A DNA stretch of 64,000 nucleotides, taken from an uncultured Sulfitobacter sp. GTDB taxonomy: Bacteria; Pseudomonadota; Alphaproteobacteria; Rhodobacterales; Rhodobacteraceae. The notes beneath the pieces are model-generated. The model did not search any database. It saw nothing but the letters and a program-made list of their open reading frames with translations, and had not been told where the DNA came from. Made by a program: the position numbers and the translations under genes. This document shows, in pieces, positions 8,503 through 17,982 of the stretch. Positions within the stretch are counted from its first letter, which is position 1, and the number at the start of each line of letters is the position of its first letter. Location of the stretch: contig NZ_CANMFS010000005.1 of the NCBI RefSeq assembly GCF_947497275.1, positions 240,189 through 304,188 on the forward strand. Reading direction: 5' to 3'.

Positions 8503-9764
8503 ACGCGCCCTCGCGGCCCGAGGGCTTGTCGGCCTATATTGCCGTGACCGCTGCCTATTGGGCGTTCATGCTAACCGACGGGGCGCTGCGGATGCTGGTC
8601 CTGCTGCATTTCCACACGCTGGGCTTCACACCGGTGCAACTGGCCTGGCTCTTCGTATTCTACGAAATTGCGGGCATCATCACCAACCTCTCGGCGGGCT
8701 GGATCGCGGCCCGCTTTGGGTTGGTTTCCACACTTTATGCCGGACTGGCGCTTCAGGTTGTGGCGCTGATGGCATTGGCGCAGCTCGATCCGGCTTGGGC
8801 GATCGGTTTGTCAGTCGCCTACGTGATGATTGTCCAAGGGGCGTCCGGCGTCGCGAAGGATCTGGCCAAGATGTCGTCGAAGTCCGCCGTAAAGCTGCTT
8901 GCGCCGATCGGGCAGGGCGGTCTTTTCCGTTGGGTTGCTGTGCTGACGGGGTCCAAGAACGCGGTGAAGGGGGTGGGCTTCTTGCTTGGGGCCGCTCTGC
9001 TGGCGGGGGTCGGCTTTGTCGGGGCGCTGCTGGTGCTGGCGGCGGTGCTGGCCATCATACTCCTGGCGGTTCTGCTGGCCATGCCGCCGGGTCTGCCCAG
9101 GGGGCGCAAGGGCGCGAGGTTCTCCGAGGTTTTCTCCAAATCGGTCAATGTGAACTGGCTCAGCATCGCGCGCGTCTTTCTGTTCGGGGCGCGTGACATC
9201 TGGTTTGTCGTGGGTATTCCGATTTATTTCTACGCCGTTCTGTCGGACGGCAGCGAGGCCGGCAACCGCGCCACTTTCTTCATGATCGGCAGCTTCATGG
9301 CGATCTGGACCATCCTGTATGGCGCCGTTCAGGCCGCGGCACCGGCATTTCTGCGGGCGTCGACCCGACCGGAGGCGGATCTGGTCGCCGCCGCGAACAG
9401 GTGGGCATGGCTGTTGTTCGCCGTGCCTGCCGCTTTGGCGGTAGCAGCATGGGCGGCATCTGGACCTCAGCCTTGGTTGACGGTTACGCTCGTCGTCGGG
9501 CTTTTGGTCTTCGGCGCTGTCTTCGCGGTCAACTCGGCGCTCCATTCCTATCTTATTCTGGCGTTTACAAGGGCCGAGCGGGTGACCATGGACGTCGGGT
9601 TCTACTACATGGCGAACGCCGCCGGGCGGCTTGCCGGTACGGTTCTGTCCGGGCTGACGTATCAAAGCGGCGGTTTGCCTTTGATGCTTGGTACAGCGGC
9701 AGTGATGGTCGGGCTTTCCGCTGGCGCGGCGGGGCAGCTGCGCCCGCAAGAGACCCCTGCATGA
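8499..9764 (+). CDS. arsJ: Organoarsenical efflux MFS transporter ArsJ
   Basis: Exports 1-arseno-3-phosphoglycerate, which breaks down outside to arsenate; with the GAPDH it forms an arsenate detoxification route without reduction. The 421-residue protein has about 12 hydrophobic segments of the major facilitator fold. The first is [22 protein letters not shown], and the conserved loop reads [20 protein letters not shown]. The start is TTG at 8499, inside the stop of the GAPDH gene (TTGA overlap), as expected for coupled translation. The gene ends convergently 110 bases from pcaG. No separate arsenite pump (ArsB or Acr3) is present in the operon. Confidence 0.9.
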   Translation: MNAPSRPEGLSAYIAVTAAYWAFMLTDGALRMLVLLHFHTLGFTPVQLAWLFVFYEIAGIITNLSAGWIAARFGLVSTLYAGLALQVVALMALAQLDPAWAIGLSVAYVMIVQGASGVAKDLAKMSSKSAVKLLAPIGQGGLFRWVAVLTGSKNAVKGVGFLLGAALLAGVGFVGALLVLAAVLAIILLAVLLAMPPGLPRGRKGARFSEVFSKSVNVNWLSIARVFLFGARDIWFVVGIPIYFYAVLSDGSEAGNRATFFMIGSFMAIWTILYGAVQAAAPAFLRASTRPEADLVAAANRWAWLLFAVPAALAVAAWAASGPQPWLTVTLVVGLLVFGAVFAVNSALHSYLILAFTRAERVTMDVGFYYMANAAGRLAGTVLSGLTYQSGGLPLMLGTAAVMVGLSAGAAGQLRPQETPA

Positions 9765-9874
9765 GGGTCTGGCAACACCATGCCGCAGATCAACCAGTTC
9801 TTGCCATGATCGCGGCGCCTCAGGTGCCGACGGTACGGGGGTGTCCGGTCACAAAGCCGGTGCAAACACGGTTC

Positions 9875-10486
9875 TCAGATATCGAAAAATATCGTTTCGA
9901 GCGGTCCTTGCAGGTGAATGTCGAACCGGTAACTCCCATCGTCCTGTTTGGTGGCCAGCAGGGTCGGAATCCGGTTTTGATGCTCGATCCGTGTTAGAAT
10001 GGGATCTTTCGCGTTTGCTTCGGCCTCGTCCCCGAAATAAAGTCGCGTGTGCAGTCCGATATTGATGCCGCGCGCAACGATCCACACTGTGACGTGCGGA
10101 GCCTGCATGCGCCCGTCGGGGAACGGAACGGCGCCCGGCTTGACCGTCTCGAACGTGAACTCGCCCGTGTGCATGTCGGCCGCCGCGCGGCCCCAGCCGG
10201 TAAAGTTGGGATCGGGCGTGCCCCGCGTCTCGTTGGCGGACGCAAAAAGACCTGCGGCATCGGGCTGCCAGATCTCGACCATCGCATCGCGCAAAGGCGT
10301 GCCGGTACCGTCGTATACCGCCCCCTTGATCGTGATTGCGACACCCTGAACCGGGCCGGTTTTCATCGAGACGCCCATATCGCCACCGTACATCGTGAGC
10401 CCGGCAAAGTTTGGTGTGCACCCGATGTGGACGTAGGGGCCTGCGGTCTGGCTCGGGCTTTCGCGAAGGTGATTAAGACGTTGCAT
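9875..10486 (-). CDS. pcaG: Protocatechuate 3,4-dioxygenase alpha chain
   Basis: Non-catalytic partner in the intradiol ring-opening enzyme that converts protocatechuate to 3-carboxy-cis,cis-muconate; cytoplasmic (alpha-beta)n complex. The 203 residues have the intradiol dioxygenase plan: ESPSQTAGPYVHIG start, VEIWQPDAAGLFAS, PDPNFTGWGR, and PDGRMQAPHVTVWIVARG where the beta chain carries iron ligands. The sequence ends LQGPLETIFFDI. One base separates it from pcaH upstream. pcaB, often next in this operon, is absent; the arsenic operon begins from the other side instead. Confidence 0.94.
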   Translation of the reverse strand: MQRLNHLRESPSQTAGPYVHIGCTPNFAGLTMYGGDMGVSMKTGPVQGVAITIKGAVYDGTGTPLRDAMVEIWQPDAAGLFASANETRGTPDPNFTGWGRAAADMHTGEFTFETVKPGAVPFPDGRMQAPHVTVWIVARGINIGLHTRLYFGDEAEANAKDPILTRIEHQNRIPTLLATKQDDGSYRFDIHLQGPLETIFFDI

Positions 10487-10487
10487 G

Positions 10488-11234
10488 CTACAGTCCTTCC
10501 TTGCGGTTCTCGAAAAAGGTCTGCCTGCGGCCCCGGATCACGAGGTCGAACTTATAGGCGCGGCTGTCCATAGGTACTGCGCTGTTCATGTCCAGCCGTG
10601 CGGTCAGCGCATCAACCGCTTGCGGTGTCTTGAGGGTGCCGACGATCGGGCACAGCGGAATGTGAGGATCGCCTTCGAAATACATCTGGGTGATTAGGCG
10701 CTGGGCAAAACCATGCCCGAATATCGAGAAATGAATATGGGCGGGGCGCCAGTCGTTCATGCCGTTCGGCCAGGGGTAGGGACCCGGCTGGACCGTGGCG
10801 AATTCATATCTGCCGTCTGCGTCCGTGATCGTGCGTCCGCAACCGCCGAAGTTGGGGTCCAGCGGGGCGAGGTAGCTTTCGTTTCTGTGGCGGTAACGGC
10901 CGCCTGCGTTTGCCTGCCAGACCTCAATCAATGCGCCGGGCACCCCCCGGCCGGATTCGTCCAGAACCTGGCCGTGTACGATGATGCGCGGACCGATCGC
11001 GCTTTCCCCCGCTGCCGCGTAGTTGTGGATAAGGTCGTTGTCATGTTTGCCCAGCAGGGTATGCCCGAAAACCGGTGATGTCTCCTCGCTGATGGTCGAG
11101 GGGAACGATAACGGTGCGGCTTGCGGACTGCGTTTGATGCTCGTCCTGTAGGGCGGTGTCAGCGCATCGGGCTGCCAATTGCGGTCGCGCGGAATGAAGC
11201 CGCCCGGTTTCGGCGGCGGGCCAGCGGACCTCAC
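10488..11234 (-). CDS. pcaH: Protocatechuate 3,4-dioxygenase beta chain
   Basis: Iron-bearing subunit of protocatechuate 3,4-dioxygenase. The ferric ligands are all visible: Tyr121 ([12 protein letters not shown]), Tyr153 (PGPYPWPNG) and His167/His169 ([10 protein letters not shown]). The N-terminus [19 protein letters not shown] is typical. Length is 248 residues. The start is GTG at 11234, which overlaps the pcaC stop by four bases (GTGA). It is followed by pcaG after one base, so the subunits are made in step. Confidence 0.95.
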   Translation of the reverse strand: MRSAGPPPKPGGFIPRDRNWQPDALTPPYRTSIKRSPQAAPLSFPSTISEETSPVFGHTLLGKHDNDLIHNYAAAGESAIGPRIIVHGQVLDESGRGVPGALIEVWQANAGGRYRHRNESYLAPLDPNFGGCGRTITDADGRYEFATVQPGPYPWPNGMNDWRPAHIHFSIFGHGFAQRLITQMYFEGDPHIPLCPIVGTLKTPQAVDALTARLDMNSAVPMDSRAYKFDLVIRGRRQTFFENRKEGL

Positions 11235-11611
11235 AGGACGATCCCCATCTCGGAAAATGTCTGTCTGGCAAGCTTGATGGCGTGGTTGGCCTTGGGGACG
11301 CCTGCATAGACAGCGACGTGCATGAACGCCTGTACCACATCCTGCGGGCTGGCACCGGTATTTGCCGTGGCGCGGATGTGCATTGGAATTTCCTCGAAAT
11401 TGCCGGTTGCGGCGAGCAGGGACAGCGTCAACATCGAGCGTTCACGCTTGCTGATCGTGTCGTCGGACCAAAGAGTGCCCCACGCCCCTTCGGTGATCAT
11501 GGTCTGGAACGGTTCATCAAAGGCCGTTTTCCCGGCTTCCGCCCTGTCGACATGCGCGTCGCCCAGAACGGACCGGCGCATGGCCATTCCTTGTTTAAGA
11601 CGGTCGGACAT
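11231..11611 (-). CDS. pcaC: 4-carboxymuconolactone decarboxylase
   Basis: Decarboxylates gamma-carboxymuconolactone to the beta-ketoadipate enol-lactone. The 126 residues carry the CMD fold: [36 protein letters not shown] and [25 protein letters not shown]. The ATG at 11611 has an AAAGGAG ribosome site seven bases away, which decides it over the upstream in-frame ATG at 11692. A 96-base gap separates it from pobA. In many relatives pcaD lies directly before it; here pobA does. Confidence 0.94.
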   Translation of the reverse strand: MSDRLKQGMAMRRSVLGDAHVDRAEAGKTAFDEPFQTMITEGAWGTLWSDDTISKRERSMLTLSLLAATGNFEEIPMHIRATANTGASPQDVVQAFMHVAVYAGVPKANHAIKLARQTFSEMGIVL

Positions 11612-11707
11612 GGTATGCTCCTTTAGTCGGTAAGTTGGGCATATCGGCTCCTGCATGATCGGATTTTGGCGCAAACGAACGGGCAAACGCAATGGCTGCG
11701 AACGGGA

Positions 11708-12877
11708 TCAGTAGGGTAGCCCGACATAATTCTGCGCCATCGCCTTTTGTGCCGCTTTGTTAGAGCGCAAAAACTCGATTTCGGCGACCTGCATTTTCAG
11801 GTCGAATTCGGATTGGTGCGGATAGGTGTGCATCAGCGACGAAAACCACCAGCTGAATCTTTGGGCCTTCCAAACGCGGGAGAGCGCCTTTTGTGAATAG
11901 CTGTCGATGCCATCGCTGCGGTTGTCTTCGTAGAATTCGCGCAAGCCGTTATAGAGGTAATGCACGTCCGACGCGGCCGTGTTCAGCCCCTTCGCTCCGG
12001 TCGGCGGTACGATATGGGCCGCGTCGCCGCACAGGAACAGACGACCCCAGCGCATCGGTTCGGTCACGAAGGACCGCAGGGGCGCGATGGATTTTTCGAT
12101 GCTCGGCCCGGTGATCAATGTTTCGGCCTGTTCGGCAGGAATGCGGCGTTTGAGCTCTCGCCAGAAAGCCTCGTCCGTCCAGTCTTCGGGTTTGTCGGAC
12201 AGCGAGCACTGGATGTAGTACCGGCTTAGGTTTTCGGTGCGCATGGAGCATAAGGCAAAGCCACGGGGCGAGTTGGCGTAGATCAGCTCGGAGTTGACGG
12301 GCGGTGTCTGCGTCAGGATACCGAGCCAGCCGAAAGGATAGACCTTTTCGTATTCCCTGCGTACCTCTGGCGGGATCGCCTGCCGACTGACGCCGTGAAA
12401 CCCGTCACAGCCTGCGACGAAATCACAGTCGAGCCTGCGCGCCTCCCCCTCCACGGTATAATCGACGTGCGGGGCATCCGTATCCGCGCCTTCTATGACG
12501 ACATCCGCGACATTGAATTCGATTCCGCCACCGGCCTTCTCGCGCGCTGCGTACAGATCGCGGGTGACTTCGGTTTGTCCGTAGATCATGACCTGCTGGC
12601 CGGTATGCTCGGTGAAATCCACGCGAAACATCTCGTCTCCGTAAGAGATCAGCGTGCCGTGATGCGCGATGCCTTCGGCGTGCAGACGCGCGGCACAACC
12701 CGCTTCTTCCAGCAACTGCACCAGCCCCCGCTCCAGCACACCGGCACGAATCCGGCCCAGCACATACTCTCTCGTCTTGCGTTCCAGCACGACGCTTTCA
12801 ATGCCGCGTGTCTGCAAGAGCTGCGCGAGCAATAGCCCGGAAGGTCCGCCCCCGATAATCGCAACCTGGGTTTTCAT
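11708..12877 (-). CDS. pobA: 4-hydroxybenzoate 3-monooxygenase
   Basis: FAD- and NADPH-dependent enzyme that hydroxylates 4-hydroxybenzoate to protocatechuate, feeding PcaHG. The 389 residues match the family length. Motifs: the dinucleotide fold GGGPSGLLLAQLLQTR at 8-23, the DG motif FVAGCDGFHGVSRQAIP near 155, and the FAD-ribityl GDAAHIVPPTGAKGLNTAASD near 280. It is the first gene of the minus-strand cluster pobA-pcaC-pcaH-pcaG and diverges from pcaQ across a 94-base region. Confidence 0.96.
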   Translation of the reverse strand: MKTQVAIIGGGPSGLLLAQLLQTRGIESVVLERKTREYVLGRIRAGVLERGLVQLLEEAGCAARLHAEGIAHHGTLISYGDEMFRVDFTEHTGQQVMIYGQTEVTRDLYAAREKAGGGIEFNVADVVIEGADTDAPHVDYTVEGEARRLDCDFVAGCDGFHGVSRQAIPPEVRREYEKVYPFGWLGILTQTPPVNSELIYANSPRGFALCSMRTENLSRYYIQCSLSDKPEDWTDEAFWRELKRRIPAEQAETLITGPSIEKSIAPLRSFVTEPMRWGRLFLCGDAAHIVPPTGAKGLNTAASDVHYLYNGLREFYEDNRSDGIDSYSQKALSRVWKAQRFSWWFSSLMHTYPHQSEFDLKMQVAEIEFLRSNKAAQKAMAQNYVGLPY

Positions 12878-12971
12878 ACCACTCTCCCGTGCATTCGTAT
12901 CTGCTTCGCATAGTTCTATTGGTACTTAAAATGAGATATTGAGCAGTTTGTATGTCGAAAGTGGAATGAAT
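12878..12971. promoter_or_regulatory. Divergent promoter region between pobA and pcaQ
   Basis: Ninety-four AT-richer bases hold both start regions. LysR-type regulators usually bind such divergent spacers at T-N11-A motifs. I could not find the ATAAC-type PcaQ box described for other alphaproteobacteria, so the operator is not assigned. Confidence 0.45.
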
Positions 12972-13880
12972 ATGGACCGCCGGATCAAGTTTCGTCATCT
13001 CGATGCGTTCAGCGCCATCGCACGGGCCAGCAGCTTCAAGGCTGCCGCCGAGCAGTTGAACCTTACCCAGCCCGCGATTTCCAAGACGCTAAAGGAACTT
13101 GAAGAAATTCTGGGTGTCGTGGTGATGGACCGAAGCCGGGCAGGCATATCGCTCACGCCCCAGGGCAAGGTGTTCTTGCAATTCGCGGAGCAGAGCACGG
13201 CAGCCTTGCGGCACGGTCTGCGCTCTATCCAGGCGACAGGCGGTGCGGCGGGACAGTTGAAGGTGGGCGCGTTGCCGACTGTTGCGTCGTCGCTGCTGCC
13301 TCAGGCGGCCTACGCCTTTGCCGGGACGAATCCTGACACGCTTCTGGAGATCCACGAAGGCCCGCACCATGATCTGACCGCGCGGCTCAGAAGTGGGGGA
13401 CTGGATCTGGTCGTCGGTCGGCTTGGACGACCCGGTACGATGATCGGCCTGAGCTTTCAGCAGCTCTATACCGAGGAGGTGGTGATCGTGGCAAACCCTG
13501 CAAGCGAAGCACTGCAAATCGAAGATTGCGCCGATCTTGAACAGTTTCGGGTGCTGTACCCGCCGCAGGATTCCGCCATCCGGCCCCTTGTCGCACGGCT
13601 GTTGATCTCGCGCGGTGTGCCGCTTTTCCGAAACCGGATCGAGACTGCGTCAGCTGCTTTTGGCCGTGCCGTCACCTTGGCGGACACGAATACCGTCTGG
13701 TTCATCAGCCGGGGCGTCGTTGCGCAAGACATCGCGGATGGACGGCTGGGGCTTCTGCGGATCGACATGGCGCCGACCCGGGGAGCAGTGGGCATCATGA
13801 GCCGCTCTGAAGAGACGCCTTCCGTCGCCGCGCGCGCGTTTAGCGCGTTATTGGCCGACATGTGTCTAGATCCGCGCTGA
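12972..13880 (+). CDS. pcaQ: LysR-type regulator of the pca genes, PcaQ
   Basis: Activates the protocatechuate operon in response to beta-carboxymuconate or muconolactone in related bacteria. The 302 residues start MDRRIKFRHLDAFSAIARASS, the characteristic PcaQ N-terminus. The helix-turn-helix AAAEQLNLTQPAISKTLKELE follows, with the periplasmic-binding-like effector domain from about residue 90. I took the ATG at 12972; ATG codons at 12966 and 12939 are also in frame. It is transcribed away from pobA. Confidence 0.85.
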   Translation: MDRRIKFRHLDAFSAIARASSFKAAAEQLNLTQPAISKTLKELEEILGVVVMDRSRAGISLTPQGKVFLQFAEQSTAALRHGLRSIQATGGAAGQLKVGALPTVASSLLPQAAYAFAGTNPDTLLEIHEGPHHDLTARLRSGGLDLVVGRLGRPGTMIGLSFQQLYTEEVVIVANPASEALQIEDCADLEQFRVLYPPQDSAIRPLVARLLISRGVPLFRNRIETASAAFGRAVTLADTNTVWFISRGVVAQDIADGRLGLLRIDMAPTRGAVGIMSRSEETPSVAARAFSALLADMCLDPR

Positions 13881-13899
13881 ATTTTGCCGATCTGGCGGA

Positions 13900-14940
13900 T
13901 CACTCATAGCCCGTCATTTCCAGATAGCCCACGCCGGATGCACCGCCGACCATTCGGACCGGACCTTCCCAGTAGGGAACGGACAGATCCATCCAGCTTT
14001 GGGGATTTACGGCCTCGACGATTGTATCGACATCGCGCGACGGCACCTGCACTCTCCAGCGGGTGGGGATGTCGCGGCCCGCGACGGCAGTGGTCGCCAG
14101 CGGTTCGGCGTCGAAACTGCCGTCCGGCAAAGCAGTCGTGTGTCCGTCCGGCGTGATCCATGTTCCCGACGTATAATAGCTGCCATCACTCTGTCGCAGC
14201 CGAAATCCCATAAGTTTGTTCCCCGTATCGAACGAGAGCGAGAACCAGTCCCACCCGGTCTGATCTGCCGCCAGCGGCTGCGAAGACCACTCCCGGTCCA
14301 GCCAGGCGGTCCCCGTTACGTCGACCTTGCCCGTGGGCAGGGTGATCGTGCCTGCCAATTCGAAAAACGGCTGCGAGTAGTAATAGCTGGCCTGTCCCTG
14401 TGCGGATTTCACCGAGTATCCGCCGTCACCGTGAAACACGAGCGGCCCTTGCGCCTCAAGCGCGACGTCATAGGCAAAATCAGGCCCGGATGCGGTCAGG
14501 CGCAGACGGTCGATACCGGTGCCGGCCAACTGCCATTCGTCGATCCATGCAGTAAAAGGATCGGCCTGCACGCCGGCCTGCCCGATCCCGCCACGGGCAT
14601 AGCGTTCGGTGGCAAAATGCGCTTCGGGCGTCGTCACTGCCGCATGGCCGAACCAGATTTGCGGGCTGTCCCAGCCTTCGGTCGTTTCGGGGGCGAGGGC
14701 GGATCGAAACAAGGTCCATTGCAGTCCATAGGGTGTCCCGTCGGGGCCCGTCATGTTCGCGGTCAGATACCACCATTCGATCCGGTAGTCGGGATGCGCT
14801 CCATGGTCGGCGGGAAAGTCGAACTGGGGGGCGGGCGCGGGCATGGCAAAGCCCTCCGCCTGCGTCCCCAGCCCCGCGAACCCTTGCGCGACGGCACATA
14901 CCGGTAGCAAGAGAAACGTGATCAGTATCTTAACGTTCAT
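13900..14940 (-). CDS. Exported AttH/CrtC-like lipocalin-domain protein
   Basis: Has a signal peptide (MNVKILITFLLLPVCAVAQG) and then the lipocalin-like fold of the AttH / carotenoid 1,2-hydratase group. The hallmark EWWYLTANM lies near residue 55, followed by GLQWTLFR, WLDREWSSQPL, WDWFSLSF and YWEGPVRMVG. Length is 346 residues. AttH proteins occur beside ABC exporters and may receive or carry a lipid-like compound in the periplasm; the ligand is unknown. The ATG at 14940 lies within the end of the permease gene (11-base overlap), so it is the third gene of the ABC operon. A catalytic hydratase role is unlikely without carotenoid genes nearby. Confidence 0.75.
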   Translation of the reverse strand: MNVKILITFLLLPVCAVAQGFAGLGTQAEGFAMPAPAPQFDFPADHGAHPDYRIEWWYLTANMTGPDGTPYGLQWTLFRSALAPETTEGWDSPQIWFGHAAVTTPEAHFATERYARGGIGQAGVQADPFTAWIDEWQLAGTGIDRLRLTASGPDFAYDVALEAQGPLVFHGDGGYSVKSAQGQASYYYSQPFFELAGTITLPTGKVDVTGTAWLDREWSSQPLAADQTGWDWFSLSFDTGNKLMGFRLRQSDGSYYTSGTWITPDGHTTALPDGSFDAEPLATTAVAGRDIPTRWRVQVPSRDVDTIVEAVNPQSWMDLSVPYWEGPVRMVGGASGVGYLEMTGYE

Positions 14941-17329
14941 TGGCAAACACCTTGAGCAGATCCGAGGGCGGTGTACGCGCAAGCCTGCGGGCGGGCAGAG
15001 TGGCCGCGATCACCGCAGCGACAAGGGCGAACAATGCCAGTGTGAGATAATCGAGTGGAAACAGGAACATCGGCAACCGCCATCCAAACGCTTCGACGTT
15101 GACCACCGCCAGAAGCACCCACGCCAGCGCCAGCCCGAGCGGCAGCGCACATAGCGCCGTGAGCGCCGCAAGCACGACCGCGCGGACCAGTTCCAGCTGA
15201 CCCAGACGTCGCCGTGTCAGCCCCAGTGCCCATGCCGGCGCCAGTTGCGGCAAGCGCATGGTGGCGAGCGTCAGCAAGCTCATGAAAATGGCAAAGGCCG
15301 CCACGGCAAGCGTCAGAACATTGAGCGCGGCGGTGACGGTAAAAGTGCGTTCGAACACCGACAGCGAAAATGCCTTGATCTGCGCCTGATCGGTGATGTT
15401 TTGCGCAGGCAGGCCGAACTCTTCGATCAGGGATTCGCGCAGCGCCTGAGGCGTTTCGCTGCGCACCCCGAAGCTCAGGGCCTCCACCTCCGGATACAGG
15501 TCGCGGAACAGCGGCTCCGCGACGATCGCCTGACCGATGGGATTACCGTAATCGCCAACAATGCCCGCGATCGGCAGGGCCAGTCCGGTGCCGATGGTCA
15601 GGTCATCGCCGACCCAAAGCCCCGCGCGCCGCGCCAGTTGCTCGTTCACGATCAACGCCTGCTGTTCGGCAACGCGGGTCCACACGTCAGGTGCCTGCGC
15701 CAGCAAGACCCAATTCTCGCGGTATGTCGCGCCGATCCGTGCGCCATACAGTTCGGCGGGAAGGTCTGCGAGCGTCGTATCGACCGACAGCAGCGGTAAT
15801 GTTTCGCGCGCAGGATCTGCGACGAACGCTTCGAAGGCCGCTGTCTGTGCGGCACTTTCGGTTGTGACATAAAGCTCGGACGCGAGACGCTGGTCGAGAA
15901 AGCCAGTGAACGTCAGTCTGAAACTCGACACCATGGTCGAAACACCGATGTTGGCCGCCATCGCCAAAAGAAGTGCCATAAGCGCCAGGCTGAGACCGGG
16001 CAGTTGCTGGCGGGTATCGGCCCAGAACCATTGCGCCGTGACGTTTGTTGCCAACCGCTGCGCCCCCGCAAGCACCCGGTCGAGCACAGGAGGCAGCAGC
16101 AAGGCCGCGCCGATCAGCAAGCAGCCGAGCAAACCAAAGCCCATGATCAACCCCTCGCCTGCGAGAGCAAGGAGGCCCGCCACTGCGAGAAGTGCCAGCG
16201 AGCCCATGGCCTGCAGCCTGCGCGCTGTACCGCGCGCGGTGGCCCACGCCCGCGGTTTCGCGCTGGCCAGCAGTGGCATGCGCGCGATCCCGACCAGCGC
16301 GCCCGCTGCCGCCAAACCGGTGCCCAGCACGGAAATTGCAAGCCCGGAAAGCCACCATGCAGGCCGCAGTTGCAAGGTGCCGGAGACCTGCGCGCCGTAC
16401 AGCCCTTCGATCGTTGCAGCGACATCGGGCAACAGGCTGGCCGCAATCAGATAGCCCAGAAGAACACCGACGACCCCGCCCAGAAGCGCCAGCGCCAGCA
16501 GTTCTGCCGCCATCAGCACGATCAACCGGTTCAGCGGCATTCCAAGAGCGCGTAACGTGCGCACCATGCCGCGCCGTTGCTCGAACACGAGGCCGATCGC
16601 ACCGTGGACAATAAAGATCCCGACGGCGAAGCTGAGAAGACCAAAGGCCGTAAGGTTGAGATGAAAGCTGTCCGTGAGCCGCCCGACATCGCCGCCGCCC
16701 TGTGCGGGCCGGCGGATCAGGTCGGGTGCGATTTCCGCAAGCGGCGGGCGACCGATCGGCTGGACCGGAGCCACGATCAGACGGCTCAACTGCACATCCA
16801 TGCCCAACAGGCGCTGTGCGACCGAAATATCGGTGATGGCGGTATCGGGCGCGATATCCGCATCTATCACCACTGGGGTATTCAGCAGGCCCTCCAGCTT
16901 GGCTGCCGTTGCCGCGTTGGCATAGACGGGCAATTGCTCAAGGTAGTCGGGCAGGCCGGTGGTGGCTGCGTCTCCCAAGGGGCCAAGCCCTGAGGGCGTG
17001 GTAAGCGGATCAAGCCCTACCAAACGCACACGGTTGTCCGGTGCGCCGATGCGTCCTTCGACCACCGGCCCAACCAGCCAGCCAGCACGGCGCAGCGCAA
17101 TGAACGTTTTCTGCGCGATCAAATCACCCCGTTCGGGCAAAAGTTGATCGTACTGGCCGTCCCCCAACGTGGCGGCAGCGGCATCATAGCTGGCCCGTGC
17201 TTCCGCATTGACGGCCTGGACGCCGGACCAAAGCGCTGTCGCCAGTGCGAGCCCCGCCACAAGCGTAAACAACTGCAACGGATTGCGCCGCCAGTGCGAC
17301 CAAAGCGCCGAGAGTCCTGTGCGCATCAT
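14930..17329 (-). CDS. FtsX-type ABC transporter permease (MacB/LolC superfamily)
   Basis: A 799-residue inner-membrane protein with two FtsX repeats: an N-terminal helix (LQLFTLVAGLALATALW), a large periplasmic region, helices around 225-350, a second hydrophobic block near 375-460, another periplasmic region, and three final helices. It pairs with the ATPase at 17326-17982, overlapping it by four bases, and with the exported AttH-like protein. Permeases of this group extract lipids or lipoproteins or drive periplasmic machines rather than import solutes. The substrate is unknown. Confidence 0.85.
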   Translation of the reverse strand: MMRTGLSALWSHWRRNPLQLFTLVAGLALATALWSGVQAVNAEARASYDAAAATLGDGQYDQLLPERGDLIAQKTFIALRRAGWLVGPVVEGRIGAPDNRVRLVGLDPLTTPSGLGPLGDAATTGLPDYLEQLPVYANAATAAKLEGLLNTPVVIDADIAPDTAITDISVAQRLLGMDVQLSRLIVAPVQPIGRPPLAEIAPDLIRRPAQGGGDVGRLTDSFHLNLTAFGLLSFAVGIFIVHGAIGLVFEQRRGMVRTLRALGMPLNRLIVLMAAELLALALLGGVVGVLLGYLIAASLLPDVAATIEGLYGAQVSGTLQLRPAWWLSGLAISVLGTGLAAAGALVGIARMPLLASAKPRAWATARGTARRLQAMGSLALLAVAGLLALAGEGLIMGFGLLGCLLIGAALLLPPVLDRVLAGAQRLATNVTAQWFWADTRQQLPGLSLALMALLLAMAANIGVSTMVSSFRLTFTGFLDQRLASELYVTTESAAQTAAFEAFVADPARETLPLLSVDTTLADLPAELYGARIGATYRENWVLLAQAPDVWTRVAEQQALIVNEQLARRAGLWVGDDLTIGTGLALPIAGIVGDYGNPIGQAIVAEPLFRDLYPEVEALSFGVRSETPQALRESLIEEFGLPAQNITDQAQIKAFSLSVFERTFTVTAALNVLTLAVAAFAIFMSLLTLATMRLPQLAPAWALGLTRRRLGQLELVRAVVLAALTALCALPLGLALAWVLLAVVNVEAFGWRLPMFLFPLDYLTLALFALVAAVIAATLPARRLARTPPSDLLKVFANER

Positions 17330-17982
17330 TCGAGCGTGCCCTGCCGCAGGTGCACTTGCCGTTCCATCCGGGCAGCAAGCCCGCGCGAATGGGTGACCAT
17401 CATCAGCGCGGCACCCGTCCCGGCGACCAGCGCGAGCATCTGGTCCAGCACGTCTTCGGCGGTGGTTTCGTCGAGGTTTCCTGTCGGCTCGTCCGCCAGA
17501 ATGATCCGGGGCCGCACGGCGAGTGCGCGCGCGATTGCGACGCGCTGCTGCTGTCCGCCGGATAACTGCTCGGGGTACTTCGCCATTTGCGCCGTCAGTC
17601 CAAGTGCCTCGGCGAGATCCTGTGTGGCGTGCGGATCGTATCGGCCCGCAAGACGCGCCTGAAACGCGATGTTTGCCGCTACATCGAGCGAGGGGATCAG
17701 GTTGAACTGTTGGAATACGATGCCCACCGCATCGCGCCGCATCGCTGCGCGACCCTTGTCATCAAGGCGCGTCATGTCATGACCGTCCAGCAGGATTTCT
17801 CCACTGTCTGCGGTATCGAGCCCGCCCACCAAATGCAGTATGGTGCTCTTTCCCGATCCGCTTTCGCCGGTCAACGCCAGCGTTTCACCCGCCTGCATCG
17901 CCAGATCGACGTGCCGCAGGACCGGCACGGGGCCATCAGCGCCCGGATATGATTTAGCAAGAGCTTTGACGCTGAGTAACAT
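17326..17982 (-). CDS. ABC transporter ATP-binding protein (LolD/MacB type)
   Basis: Energises the FtsX-type permease encoded next. The 218 residues have Walker A GESGSGKST, the Q-loop FQQFNLIPSLDVAANIAF, signature LSGGQQQRVAIARAL and Walker B IILADEPTGNLD, all in the LolD/MacB pattern. I placed the start at the ATG at 17982 (MLLSVKALAKSYPG), because the in-frame extension upstream has no motif. The three-gene order ATPase, permease, AttH-like protein is an operon by overlap. Confidence 0.9.
   Translation of the reverse strand: MLLSVKALAKSYPGADGPVPVLRHVDLAMQAGETLALTGESGSGKSTILHLVGGLDTADSGEILLDGHDMTRLDDKGRAAMRRDAVGIVFQQFNLIPSLDVAANIAFQARLAGRYDPHATQDLAEALGLTAQMAKYPEQLSGGQQQRVAIARALAVRPRIILADEPTGNLDETTAEDVLDQMLALVAGTGAALMMVTHSRGLAARMERQVHLRQGTLE

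Noticed and set aside
12878..12971. PcaQ operator in the pobA/pcaQ spacer
   Set aside because: No ATAAC-type dyad visible; only loose AT-rich matches.
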